Assembly (NCBI GenBank): GCA_049644345.1 | Contig: JBARRS010000196.1 | Coordinates: 1 to 30,389, forward strand | Source of the DNA: JBARRS01 sp049644345 | Lineage (GTDB): Bacteria > Actinomycetota > Thermoleophilia > Gaiellales > Gaiellaceae | DNA: 30,389 bases | Direction of reading: 5' to 3' | In this document: piece after piece, positions 1 to 6,889 of the stretch | How positions within the stretch are numbered: the first letter of the stretch is position 1 | Layout of the letters: each line of letters opens with the position of its first letter | Made by a program: the position numbers and the translations under genes | The notes under the pieces: generated by a model | Told to the model about the DNA's origin: nothing | What the model saw: only the letters and a program-made list of their open reading frames with translations | Databases searched by the model: none

Positions 1-205
1 TGAACGCGGCCTTCAGGTACGGCGCGTCGAACAGGGTGTAGCGGGTCGATGTCGTCGTGTCCGGCAACAGTGCGCACGCCTTGATCGACGCCGCGTGCTT
101 GGCCGGTGCACTGGTACGGGCCGACGCGCCCGCCGCTATCAGCCCAATCAAAGCGAGCGCGACGGCGGCTGCGCCCGCCCTTCTCAACAGGTTTCGCCCT
201 CCCAC
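1..205 (-). CDS. Sugar ABC transporter substrate-binding protein, N-terminal part (cut by window edge)
   Basis: Read on the minus strand from a GTG at 203-205, preceded by a clear ribosome binding site (AAGGAGG about 6 nt upstream). The first ~32 residues form a signal peptide: Arg-rich start, hydrophobic stretch AVALALIGLIAAG, then an ASA-type cleavage site. The mature part begins with IKACALLPDTTTSTRY and FDAPYLKAAF. This matches the opening strand of xylose/ribose-type periplasmic binding proteins, which have LLPDT followed by a Tyr/Trp-x-x-Phe-Asp segment. The protein would bind a pentose or similar sugar outside the membrane and deliver it to an ABC permease. Only 68 codons are visible, so neither the substrate nor the downstream permease genes can be named. 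Family assignment is by recalled motif, not alignment. Confidence 0.8.
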   Translation of the reverse strand, partial: MGGRNLLRRAGAAAVALALIGLIAAGASARTSAPAKHAASIKACALLPDTTTSTRYTLFDAPYLKAAF

Positions 206-250
206 GGTTCCTCCTTGTCTGTTAGCCCCACAAGAGCTTGCGGACCCCGT

Positions 251-279
251 TTCGTAACACTTCTTCGTTGCTCGATCAA
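251..279 (-). promoter_or_regulatory. Candidate promoter of the sugar-binding protein gene
   Basis: On the minus strand TTGATC (274-279) and TACGAA (251-256) are separated by 17 bp, about 45 bp upstream of the GTG start at 205. The -35 matches TTGACA at four of six positions. The -10 matches only three of six, so this is tentative. The rest of 206-404 shows no other gene. Confidence 0.35.
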
Positions 280-404
280 GTATCGAGGCGCCCTCAGCAG
301 GGTCTTGGTGACGGCTTTCCGAGGAACTAGAACGCCGGGCCGGCCGAAAAGTTAGTCCGACGTCGAGTCAGACACCATCAAAGCGCGTTTGCTAGTGTCG
401 AGGG

Positions 405-632
405 GTGAAGTGGACGAGAAGAAGCAAGGCGCCGGGACGGGTGCGGGCGTCCAACGACTTCACGCCGCAGGCTGTCGGCTCGGCGGAGGGCGGCCAGCCG
501 CGGCTCGGGCACGCCTGAATCATCGCCCCCTTCGGCCTCGCCGTCGGAGCCTTTCTCATCCCGCTCGGCATCTTCGGCGCCCGCTGCTACCGCGATCGCC
601 GGGCGATGCGGCGCTACGCCGCGAGCCGCTAG
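405..632 (+). pseudogene. Small membrane-protein ORF interrupted by an in-frame TGA
   Basis: A GTG at 405 opens a frame of 37 codons (starting VKWTRRSKAPGRV) that stops at TGA 516-518. Exactly the same frame continues for another 37 codons to TAG 630-632. The second half is a good membrane segment (IIAPFGLAVGAFLIPLGIF) followed by a basic tail (ARCYRDRRAMRRYAASR). No ATG, GTG or TTG lies between the TGA and the membrane segment, so the second half could not be started separately at a normal codon. The pattern fits a 75-codon single-span protein broken by one nonsense change, or a sequencing error. I see no hairpin typical of selenocysteine insertion. The ORF converges on the phosphotransferase gene and overlaps its stop codon by 4 nt. 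The start codon is uncertain because no good ribosome site precedes it. I do not recognise the family. Confidence 0.4.
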
Positions 633-1621
633 ATCGCCTCGAGGAAGTGCCGCAGCCAGCCGGGCGCGGCGTCCGCGTACTCCTCGTCGAAGGGTGGCGG
701 GAGGCCCTTGGCGATCCGCCGCCACGCGAGCGCCCGGCACGCCCTCCCGAGCACGAAAGCCGTTGCGGCCGCGGCCTCGAGCTCAGCGCGTGACCGAAAC
801 CGTGTCCACGGCTCGAGGTAAGCGTCCCGGAAACGGTCGAGCTCCGGCGCGCCCAGCTCGACGCCGAGCTTCAGGGCGAGGACTCGCAGCGTGACCGAGA
901 GCGTGAAGAACGGATGCGAGACGCACGAATCGCCCCAGTCGATGAACCGGTAGCGGTCGTCGCGCACGAAAACCTGTCCGTCGTGGAAGTCGTCATGCTG
1001 GATCGTCTCGGGCAAGCCGACCGCGTCGAGCTCCTCGCTCAGCCGGGTCACGAGCGGCACCAGCAGCCGGACGCTCCTGACCTCCTCGTCGGAGAGGCCG
1101 TCTGGAAGCGCGGGTTGGAGCGCCTCGCCGTCGGCGACGAGCTGCTCGTACTGGGCCGGTAGGAAGCGCAGGCGCCGGTCGGGCGCACCGGCCCCGAGGA
1201 GCGCCTGCCAATCCGGCGCGGCTTCGATCTGAAGCTCCGCGTACAGCGGCAGGATCTGCTCCCAGCGCTCGACTCGTCCATCTTCGGCGAGCAGCTCGCG
1301 GAGCCGCGTGCCGGCGTCCGCTTGCAGCATCCACCCACGGTCCGGGTCGGCGGCGAGCAGCTCCGGCAGCAGCTCAGACCTCCGCGCGGCCAACAGTTGC
1401 ACGACCGCCGACTCGTGCGAGAGCGCGGCCATGTTCGCCTTGAACCAGAGAGCACCGGCGTCGGTGGGTACCCGGAGCACCGTCGACCAGGGCGCGACGT
1501 GCGTCTGCTCGACCGTCCCGTCGAGCGAGAGCTCGAGCCGGGCGAGCTGTTCGTCGATCCAGGCGTGCGCCTGGTCGAGCCAGTGCCGATCCGTCCAGGG
1601 ACTAGCTGCGTTCAGTCGCAA
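629..1621 (-). CDS. Aminoglycoside phosphotransferase (APH)-fold family protein
   Basis: A 330-residue protein of the APH/choline kinase-like fold, which transfers phosphate from ATP to a small hydroxylated substrate in the cytoplasm. An N-lobe lysine sits in LWFKANMA (Lys61). The catalytic loop HDDFHDGQ is at residues 209-216 and the metal-binding FIDWGDS at 226-232. In typical members the loop ends in Gly-Asn (HGDLHxGN). Here the metal-binding Asn is Gln216, which may weaken or change activity. The gene follows the LysE-type exporter on the same strand and its ATG overlaps the exporter's end by 20 nt, so the two are probably co-expressed. The substrate cannot be predicted. Antibiotic resistance is not implied, since most genomic members of this family act on other metabolites. 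Confidence 0.8.
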   Translation of the reverse strand: MRLNAASPWTDRHWLDQAHAWIDEQLARLELSLDGTVEQTHVAPWSTVLRVPTDAGALWFKANMAALSHESAVVQLLAARRSELLPELLAADPDRGWMLQADAGTRLRELLAEDGRVERWEQILPLYAELQIEAAPDWQALLGAGAPDRRLRFLPAQYEQLVADGEALQPALPDGLSDEEVRSVRLLVPLVTRLSEELDAVGLPETIQHDDFHDGQVFVRDDRYRFIDWGDSCVSHPFFTLSVTLRVLALKLGVELGAPELDRFRDAYLEPWTRFRSRAELEAAAATAFVLGRACRALAWRRIAKGLPPPFDEEYADAAPGWLRHFLEAI

Positions 1622-2219
1622 GGCGCAGCCCGAGCGCGACGAGCACGGTGCCGGTCAGGCCGTCGAGGACGCGGCGGATGCTCCGCCGGCGCAGGACGTC
1701 ACCGGCCTTCGCGACGGCGATCGCGTAGCCGGTCAGCCACGCGAGCGTCATGGTGCAAAAGACGAGGCCGAGCACGAGGAGCGTGAGAAACGACGCCCCG
1801 AACTGCGGCAGGAGGCTCATGAAGAAGACGGCCATCTTGGGATTGCCGAGGTTGCTGATCACCCCCTGCCGCAACGCGACTGCCGGTCTGATCTTCCTCA
1901 CGCCGCGCGAGCTCGTCGCTCCGTCGCCACGGCTGCGGAGTGCTCCGAAGATCGCCTGTGTCCCGAGCCACACGAGATACGCCGCGCCCACGAGCCGAAC
2001 GGCCAGAAAGGCAGGTTCGGAGGCAGCGAGCAGCGCAGCGAGCCCGGCGCTCGTCGCGAGCGCCCAGAGCGCCTGTCCCAGGGAGACGCCGAACGCGGTG
2101 AACACGCCGCCGCGCCGTCCGCCGAGCAACGAGTTCCGGATCGTCAGCGCCGTGTCCTGTCCGGGCGTGACGATCACCAGCGCCGAGACGCCGAGAAACG
2201 CAGCGAGATGGGCGATCAT
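1602..2219 (-). CDS. LysE/RhtB family amino-acid exporter
   Basis: A 205-residue inner-membrane protein with the length and layout of LysE/RhtB translocators: about six hydrophobic helices, the N-terminal signature VIVTPGQDTALTIRNSLLGG (residues 16-35), and GVFTAFGVSLGQALWAL immediately after it. This family exports amino acids such as lysine, homoserine or threonine, or related small molecules, by proton antiport. The ATG at 2217-2219 sits back to back with a plus-strand ATG at 2218. The downstream phosphotransferase overlaps its 3' end, suggesting one transcript. Substrate is unknown. Confidence 0.88.
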   Translation of the reverse strand: MIAHLAAFLGVSALVIVTPGQDTALTIRNSLLGGRRGGVFTAFGVSLGQALWALATSAGLAALLAASEPAFLAVRLVGAAYLVWLGTQAIFGALRSRGDGATSSRGVRKIRPAVALRQGVISNLGNPKMAVFFMSLLPQFGASFLTLLVLGLVFCTMTLAWLTGYAIAVAKAGDVLRRRSIRRVLDGLTGTVLVALGLRLATERS

Positions 2220-2280
2220 GCGCGAAGTTTTACTGAAGCAGGAAGATTGCGATCGGCCGGGAAGTCAGGCATTGGACGCG

Positions 2281-3048
2281 ATGTGGTGGCGAGGCCCGAT
2301 CGGTCGGCGCGGAAGGGTGGAGCATCTTCCGCACGTGCCGCTTGTCTCGCGCGAAGAGCTTGGCGAGTCGCCTTTCTGGCCGACGTTGGCGGTCCTTACG
2401 GCCGCGAGCCTCTATGCGACGCTGCCGACCCGGTTCATTGCCGGCCCAACCAGCGCCGGCATCTACGGGACCGTCCGCTGGCTCGTGCCGGCGCTGACGG
2501 TGTTACTCCTCGCTCCGCTTGTCCTCAATGTTCCGCAAAGGCGGCTCCTACGCTCTGCCAGCGAGCGTGCGGCGGCGCTCAAGCTCAGCCGACGCATCGC
2601 ATCCTTGGCGGTGATCGCGGTGATCACCGCTGCCAACGCGGCTTCGATCGTGCTGCTCGTGCATCTTCTGGTCGCCGGGGCGAAAACCGACGCGCGCCTG
2701 CTCCTTCGCGCCGGCATTCACCTGTGGTGCATGAACGTGCTCGTGTTCGGCCTCTGGTTCTGGCAGCTCGACGGCGGCGGTCCGATCGAACGGCGCCTGA
2801 ATCCGGATCCCGGGACCACTCGCGATTTTCTGTTTCCGCAACAGACGTCGGAGGCCGAGGCCGATCGTCGCTGGCAGCCCACCTTCATCGACTACCTGTA
2901 CGTCTCCTACACGAACGCAACCGCGTTTAGCCCGACGGATTCGATGCCGCTCAGCAAGTGGGCAAAGATGCTCATGCTTGTTCAGTCGGCGGCGAGCCTG
3001 CTGCTCGCGATCATGGTCGTCGCACGCGCCGTCAACATCCTCAAGTAG
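2281..3048 (+). CDS. Multi-pass membrane protein of unknown function
   Basis: The frame encodes 255 residues from the ATG at 2281. An alternative ATG at 2218 would add 21 residues but overlaps the divergent LysE-type start codon, so I prefer 2281. Neither has a strong ribosome site. After a short cytoplasmic start come hydrophobic helices near residues 33-55, 65-85, 105-130, 142-160 and 225-250. The C-terminal third holds the distinctive block YLYVSYTNATAFSPTDSMPL followed by a final helix ending in ARAVNIL. I recall this block in uncharacterised actinobacterial membrane proteins of DUF1345 type, but I cannot confirm the family. No catalytic motif is evident. The plus-strand cytidylate kinase-like gene follows after 81 bp. 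Confidence 0.75.
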   Translation: MWWRGPIGRRGRVEHLPHVPLVSREELGESPFWPTLAVLTAASLYATLPTRFIAGPTSAGIYGTVRWLVPALTVLLLAPLVLNVPQRRLLRSASERAAALKLSRRIASLAVIAVITAANAASIVLLVHLLVAGAKTDARLLLRAGIHLWCMNVLVFGLWFWQLDGGGPIERRLNPDPGTTRDFLFPQQTSEAEADRRWQPTFIDYLYVSYTNATAFSPTDSMPLSKWAKMLMLVQSAASLLLAIMVVARAVNILK

Positions 3049-3129
3049 CGCTGATTTCAGTCTGAGTCCGTCTCCGCGGGGCGGGGCGTAGACTCGCTGA
3101 AGCACTAAGCGCGTAGGCAGGAAGGAAAC

Positions 3130-3753
3130 GTGCCGCTTCGAGCCGTCTGCATCTCCCACACGACCGGCGCCGGCGGCGAGGGTGTCGCTCGTCGCGTGTC
3201 GGAGCGACTCGGCTTCCGGTATCTCGATGAGGAGATCGTCACGGCGGCGGCCGAGAAGGAGCAGCTCGATCCCGCTCTGATCGCCGATGTCGAGCGGCGC
3301 AAGTCCCTGATCGTGCGCGTCCTTGCGCAGCTGGGCGAAGCCGGTGTTCATGAGACATACCCTGGCTTGACCGGGCTCGCGATACCGACGAGCGAGAGCC
3401 AGTGCGCGTTAATCCGCGAGGTGATTCGCGATGCGGCCGACCAGGGAAGCGTCGTCATCGTGGCCCACGCCGCATCGTTCGCGCTCGAGGGCTCGAATGA
3501 GCTGCTGCGGGTGCTGGTAACGGCGTCGGCTGAGACGCGGAGTGGCCGCCTCTCCGCCGCCCAGCGGATTACCGAGCCGGAAGCAGCCAAGGCGATAAGG
3601 GAGGCAGACGCTGCGCGCGCCGACTATCTCAAGCGCTTCTATCGCGTCGACCGCGAGCTGCCGACCCATTACGACCTGGTCGTGAATACGGACAGCCTGA
3701 CCGACGACGACGCAGCCGAGCTAGTGATTCACGCGGCCGGCTTCAGGGCGTGA
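3130..3753 (+). CDS. Cytidylate kinase-like P-loop protein
   Basis: A 207-residue protein starting at GTG 3130, behind the purine-rich AGGAAGGAAA. The N-terminus reads AVCISHTTGAGGEGVARRVS: a beta strand, then a modified P-loop (GAGGEG, lacking the usual GKS/T), then a helix. This is typical of the cytidylate kinase-like (AAA-type NMP kinase) family. YLDEEIV follows near residue 31, matching the conserved F/YLD-E-I block. RADYLKRFY near residue 162 matches the family's C-terminal basic signature. These proteins probably phosphorylate a nucleotide or related substrate, but most are uncharacterised. It is much too divergent to be the housekeeping cmk. Its 3' end overlaps the convergent VOC gene by 11 nt. 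Confidence 0.78.
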   Translation: MPLRAVCISHTTGAGGEGVARRVSERLGFRYLDEEIVTAAAEKEQLDPALIADVERRKSLIVRVLAQLGEAGVHETYPGLTGLAIPTSESQCALIREVIRDAADQGSVVIVAHAASFALEGSNELLRVLVTASAETRSGRLSAAQRITEPEAAKAIREADAARADYLKRFYRVDRELPTHYDLVVNTDSLTDDDAAELVIHAAGFRA

Positions 3754-4123
3754 CCGTCGCAGGCGGCTCCTGGTAGAGGCCGATCACGTTTCCCGCCGGG
3801 TCGCGGAATCGCGCGGTGATCTCGGGTGCGTCCGCCCCGATCGGCTGCACGATCTCGCATCCGTTCTCGACGACCGCATCGGCGGCCGCGGCGACGCTGT
3901 CGACCATGATGTAGAGAAGGAGACCGGGCTCCTCAGCCGGCGGCCGCTCGAGTACCCACGCGCCGCTCACTTCGCCGGTGGTGTCGTCGAAGGCGGTATG
4001 ACCGTCGCCGCGCTGCCTGATCCGCCAACCGAAGACCTGTTCGTAAAACGCGGCCGAGCGCCGGGCGTCGGTCGCAGGGATCTCGATGTAGCAGACCTTG
4101 CCGTTCGCCGGCGTGGGAGACAT
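3743..4123 (-). CDS. VOC-superfamily (glyoxalase/bleomycin-resistance fold) protein
   Basis: A 126-residue single-module VOC protein from the ATG at 4121-4123. Longer readings of the frame add a low-complexity Arg/Ser-rich stretch that is the shadow of the neighbouring gene. The layout is the beta-alpha-beta pair of the fold: KVCYIEIPATDARRSAAFYE (residues 9-28), VFGWRIRQRGDG, then the second module LLLYIMVDSVAAAADAV ending RFRDPAGNVIGLYQEP. The DPxGNxxGLxQ tail is a family hallmark. Members bind metals or small ligands, or act as dioxygenases or isomerases. The usual metal-binding His/Glu positions are not clearly all present here, so function is open. It starts 4 nt after the stop of the upstream uncharacterised gene, so the two probably form an operon. 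Confidence 0.82.
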   Translation of the reverse strand: MSPTPANGKVCYIEIPATDARRSAAFYEQVFGWRIRQRGDGHTAFDDTTGEVSGAWVLERPPAEEPGLLLYIMVDSVAAAADAVVENGCEIVQPIGADAPEITARFRDPAGNVIGLYQEPPATVTP

Positions 4124-4127
4124 GCGC

Positions 4128-4574
4128 CTATGGAGCCGCGGTCCCGAGGGCCGCGGCGATTTCCTCGATGGCGGCGCGCTCGGCGGGACTGACGTTTTCT
4201 CCGCCTTCTCTGTGGGCGTTGGCGATCTTGTCCGCGAGGTTGAGGACGAAGCCCTTGTACTCCTCGACCTCCTCCGGTGCGGCCTTGCGCTCGAGCAGCG
4301 CGACAGCATCGCGAAGATGCTGCAACCCGTGTTCTTTCAGCTCGTCGAAAGAGTGGTATCGGGTGTGGTCGATCTCGGGCTTCGCCGACACGATCTCGTC
4401 GAGCAGCTCGCTCTCGCCATGGTGCTGGCGCGCCTCCGCGTACGCCTTCGCCATGGCGAGCGTCTCCCTGAAGGTTCCTCCGCGTTGTGCCGTAACGACG
4501 ATCAAGCCGGCGCTCGGCGGGCCCTCGAGCACGAGCTGCCACTCCTCCTGTGTGAAGTCGGCCTTTCCAGCCAT
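4128..4574 (-). CDS. Uncharacterised conserved helical protein
   Basis: A 148-residue protein. The start ATG at 4572-4574 is fixed by a strong ribosome site (GAGGAGAGAGG) just upstream; extending it further would run into the tRNA. The sequence begins MAGKADFTQEEWQLVLEGPP and continues SAGLIVVTAQRGGTFRETLA. It is mostly helical and acidic, without signal peptide or membrane segment. I recall similar 'EEW...GP..AG..V..A..GGTF.E' proteins in other actinobacteria, always without assigned function. It ends in a helix (PAERAAIEEIAAALGTAAP). It lies directly downstream of tRNA-Ala and upstream of the VOC gene on the same strand. Confidence 0.75.
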   Translation of the reverse strand: MAGKADFTQEEWQLVLEGPPSAGLIVVTAQRGGTFRETLAMAKAYAEARQHHGESELLDEIVSAKPEIDHTRYHSFDELKEHGLQHLRDAVALLERKAAPEEVEEYKGFVLNLADKIANAHREGGENVSPAERAAIEEIAAALGTAAP

Positions 4575-4614
4575 GAAACCTCTCTCCTCGCTCGCAGCAA
4601 TTACGGATCGGGAG

Positions 4615-4687
4615 TGGAGCGTACCGGGATCGAACCGGTGACCTCCGGCTTGCAAAGCCGGCGCTCTCCCAGCTGAGCTAACGCCCC
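4615..4687 (-). tRNA. tRNA-Ala (anticodon TGC)
   Basis: A 73-nt cloverleaf reads on the minus strand from GGGGCGTTAGCTC at 4687 to the discriminator A at 4615. The acceptor stem GGGGCGT pairs with ACGCTCC and includes the G3:U70 wobble pair that defines alanine tRNA. The anticodon stem-loop is GCCGGCTTTGCAAGCCGG with anticodon TGC. The T arm is CCGGTTCGATCCCGG. No CCA is encoded. A TACACT hexamer on the minus strand (4699-4704) is a possible -10 element about 11 nt upstream, but no convincing -35 accompanies it. Confidence 0.97.
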
Positions 4688-4764
4688 GAGTGCAAGGAAG
4701 TGTAGGGGTGGATCCGGCGGCTTGCGGGTTGCGGATTCATCGAATGCATCCGGACCGGCCCGGC

Positions 4765-4791
4765 GCCGATGCCGGCTTTGCCGGCGTCGGC
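4765..4791. repeat. Intergenic hairpin 1 (GCCGGC core)
   Basis: Arms 4765-4776 and 4780-4791 form a 12-bp stem with one G/T wobble around a TTT loop. It is the first of three large hairpins in the 240-bp gap between tRNA-Ala and the coiled-coil gene. No T-run follows on either strand, so it is not a classic intrinsic terminator. Its central 15-mer is identical to one at 14044-14058. Confidence 0.75.
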
Positions 4792-4820
4792 TCGCAAGAC
4801 CCCTCGTTGTCAAAGCTGAA

Positions 4821-4873
4821 TCGAATCGAAGTCGTCATGGTTTCGGCGTAGCCGAAACCGGACTTCGATTCGA
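4821..4873. repeat. Intergenic nested hairpin 2
   Basis: Outer arms 4821-4833 and 4861-4873 are perfect 13-bp complements. Inside them, 4839-4847 and 4851-4859 form a perfect 9-bp stem (GGTTTCGGC/GCCGAAACC) with a GTA loop. The internal loop is 5 nt on one side and 1 nt on the other. The result is a 53-nt nearly continuous cruciform or RNA hairpin. No T-run follows. Confidence 0.8.
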
Positions 4874-4877
4874 AACG

Positions 4878-4903
4878 AGCCGGCGGCCTCTCGGCCGCCG
4901 GCT
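4878..4903. repeat. Intergenic hairpin 3
   Basis: A perfect 11-bp stem (AGCCGGCGGCC with its complement) encloses a TCTC loop. It lies 25 bp past the end of the minus-strand coiled-coil gene (stop at 4928), so it may help end that transcript or stabilise its 3' end, although no T-run follows. Confidence 0.75.
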
Positions 4904-4927
4904 TCACTGTCGGGGGGAGGGAGGAAC

Positions 4928-5170
4928 TTAAGCCGCTCGGAGCAGCCGCTCTTCGTGGCGAGCGCGCCTGATGATCTCGTCGCGGTCGCCGAAGCGGGCC
5001 CTTGCGCGGAGGGCGCGGTCTTCGTCCCAGAGTCGCGTTAGACGCTTGTCGAGCTCGTGCAGCTCGGCCGAGAGGGCGGCATCGTGGCCCTCCGAGAGCC
5101 GCTGCCAGAGCTCGGCGCGCTGCTCGCTGAGCTGGTCGATCTCGGCGCGAACTTCAGACAAAGTTTTCAT
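4928..5170 (-). CDS. Small coiled-coil protein, uncharacterised
   Basis: An 80-residue, highly charged, cysteine-free protein that should be almost entirely helical. It begins MKTLSEVRAEIDQLSEQRAE with heptad spacing of Leu/Ile over residues 4-60. The conserved-looking tail RARARFGDRDEIIRRARHEE is strongly basic. I recall similar short proteins in other high-GC actinobacteria, resembling the DUF2630 type, with no known role. There is no membrane segment. It lacks a recognisable ribosome site before its ATG (5168-5170). The gene lies upstream of the hairpin cluster and of tRNA-Ala on the same strand. Confidence 0.7.
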   Translation of the reverse strand: MKTLSEVRAEIDQLSEQRAELWQRLSEGHDAALSAELHELDKRLTRLWDEDRALRARARFGDRDEIIRRARHEERLLRAA

Positions 5171-5206
5171 GCTTCGTAAAACGCTTTTCAGCGCTCCGCT
5201 ATTCCG

Positions 5207-5917
5207 TCACCACGTCGGTCGTAACGGCCGTCTGACGGCCAACAGCCGGACGGTCGCGGCGCCGAAAACGAAGCCGCCGACGTGGGCGAAAAAGGCGACT
5301 CCGCCGCCCTGCTGAGGGTGGATGAGCGCGAAGCCGCCGTCGAGCAGCTGAAACCCGAACCAGATCACGAGGAAGAGCACGGCCGGCACCTCCTGGAGGA
5401 AGAAGAAGAAGCCGAGGAAGATCGCCGTCAGCACGCTCGCGGTCGGCAGGAGCACGAGGTAGGCGCCCAGCACGCCAGAGATCGCCCCGCTGGCGCCGAC
5501 ATTAGGGACGCTCGCCCCTGCGACGCCCGAGAACCTCAGCGTCACGAACGTCTGTAGCGCTGTCGCAGCAAGGCCGGAGGCCAGGTACCAGAGGAAGAAC
5601 CTCGCGCGCCCCATCGCGTCCTCGACGTTGTTGCCGAAGATCCAGAGGAAGAGCATGTTGCCGCCGATGTGGACCCAGCTCCCGTGCATGAACATCGATG
5701 TGAACGCGCTCTCGTACCAGGGCAGCTTGTGGAAGTGCTGCGCGAAGGCATTGCACGGGCCCTCGACGGTGCAGGGATAGAACGAGTAGTGGGCGACGTC
5801 CTCATCGACCGGTGTCCCCGTCCACTCCCAGAGCCAGACGATCACGTTCGCGACGATCAGCCCGACGGTGACGACGGGGAACGCCCTCGTCGGGACGTTG
5901 TCCTTGAGCGGCAGCAC
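5207..5917 (-). CDS. Rhomboid-family intramembrane serine protease
   Basis: A 236-residue, six-helix membrane protease from GTG 5915-5917. The catalytic serine is in GASGAISG (residues 141-148, Ser143). Its partner histidine is His212 in AHVGGFVFG. The oxyanion-side motif HIGGNMLFLWIFG (His83, Asn87) is intact, as is the extended L1 loop rich in aromatic residues before it. It should cut single-span membrane proteins within the bilayer; substrates cannot be predicted. A ~40-residue insert containing two cysteines (YPCTVEGPC) lies in the first external loop. It starts 8 nt after argF on the same strand, so both are likely on one transcript, although a functional link is not obvious. Confidence 0.93.
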   Translation of the reverse strand: MLPLKDNVPTRAFPVVTVGLIVANVIVWLWEWTGTPVDEDVAHYSFYPCTVEGPCNAFAQHFHKLPWYESAFTSMFMHGSWVHIGGNMLFLWIFGNNVEDAMGRARFFLWYLASGLAATALQTFVTLRFSGVAGASVPNVGASGAISGVLGAYLVLLPTASVLTAIFLGFFFFLQEVPAVLFLVIWFGFQLLDGGFALIHPQQGGGVAFFAHVGGFVFGAATVRLLAVRRPLRPTW

Positions 5918-5925
5918 CTATGCCT

Positions 5926-6855
5926 CTAGCGGACGATCAGCGCCATCAGCGCTTTCTGCGAGTGCAGGCGGTTCTCGGCCTGGTCCCAGATCGCCGAGTG
6001 CGGCCCGTACGCGACCTCCTCGTCGATCTCCTCGCCGTAGTGGGCCGGCAGGCAGTGGAGCACGATCGCGTCTTCGTCGGCGAGCCGAACCGCCTCAGCG
6101 TCGATCCCGAAGCCCGCGAGGTCGCGGAGGCGGCGCTCGCGCTCCTCGTCCTGGCCCATGCTCGTCCACACGTCCGTGTAGAGGACGTCCGCGCCTCGCG
6201 CGGCGTCGCGCGGGTCGGCGGTGAGCTCGACCGTCCCGCTGCCCCGGGCGAGCTCGACCGCCTCCTGGGCGGGCTCGTACCCCCGAGGCGTCGCCGCGAC
6301 GAATTCCATCCCGAACCTCGTAGCCGCGACCATCAGGGAGGCGCAAACGTTGTTGCCGTCGCCGAGGTAGGCGAGCCGCAGTCCCTCGAGCCGCCCGAAG
6401 CGCTCCCGGATCGTCATCAGGTCGGCGAGCGCCTGGCAGGGGTGGGCGCTGTCGGTCAGACCGTTGATCACCGGGATCGTGGCGTGCTCGGCGAGCTCCT
6501 CGACGTCGGCCTGCGCGAAGGTGCGGATCATCAGGCAGTCGAGATAGCGCGAGAGCACGACGGCGGTGTCGCGAAGCGTCTCGCCGCGGCCGACCTGGAG
6601 GTCGCTCGCGGAGAGGTAGAGGCCGATGCCGCCGAGCTGGAAGATCCCGACCTCGAACGAGACGCGCGTTCGCGTCGAGGGCTTCTCGAAGATCATTCCG
6701 AGCGTTCGCCCGGGCAAAAGCCGGTGCTCCTGGCCCGCGTGCTGGAGGCGCTTCAGCTCGTCGGCGAGGTCGAGCACACGCTCGAGCTCGGGGCGTTCCC
6801 AGTCCGCGACGCGCGTGAAATGCCTCCCCTTGAGCTCCTGCGCGACCGCAACCAC
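5926..6855 (-). CDS. argF: Ornithine carbamoyltransferase
   Basis: A 309-residue cytoplasmic enzyme that makes citrulline from ornithine and carbamoyl phosphate in arginine synthesis. All signature motifs are present. The carbamoyl-phosphate loop STRTR is at residues 60-64, HPCQ at 138-141, the ornithine-binding loop DVWTSMGQ at 228-235, and the catalytic HCLPAH at 267-272. The SMG loop distinguishes it from aspartate and N-acetylornithine transcarbamylases. Start is GTG 6853-6855; length is normal. No other arginine-synthesis gene is nearby. The only related gene in the window is the carbamate kinase near 13.5 kb, which makes or uses the same carbamoyl phosphate. argF begins 34 nt after the sigma-factor gene on the same strand, so readthrough from that operon is possible. 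Confidence 0.96.
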   Translation of the reverse strand: MVAVAQELKGRHFTRVADWERPELERVLDLADELKRLQHAGQEHRLLPGRTLGMIFEKPSTRTRVSFEVGIFQLGGIGLYLSASDLQVGRGETLRDTAVVLSRYLDCLMIRTFAQADVEELAEHATIPVINGLTDSAHPCQALADLMTIRERFGRLEGLRLAYLGDGNNVCASLMVAATRFGMEFVAATPRGYEPAQEAVELARGSGTVELTADPRDAARGADVLYTDVWTSMGQDEERERRLRDLAGFGIDAEAVRLADEDAIVLHCLPAHYGEEIDEEVAYGPHSAIWDQAENRLHSQKALMALIVR

Positions 6856-6889
6856 GGCCCGCCATGCTACTCGGGCGCGAGGGCCTCCC

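Noticed and set aside
516..518. TGA as a selenocysteine codon in the small ORF at 405-632
   Set aside because: No SECIS-like hairpin is visible just after the TGA, the context is a membrane segment without redox features, and a nonsense change or base error is simpler.
629..1621. Antibiotic resistance gene
   Set aside because: The APH fold is shared by many metabolic kinases, the catalytic Asn is replaced, and nothing mobile surrounds it.
1308..2930. Long plus-strand frames opposite the phosphotransferase and LysE-type genes
   Set aside because: They are antisense shadows with Arg/Ser/Glu-rich composition. Only the part of one frame after about 2281 encodes a credible membrane protein.
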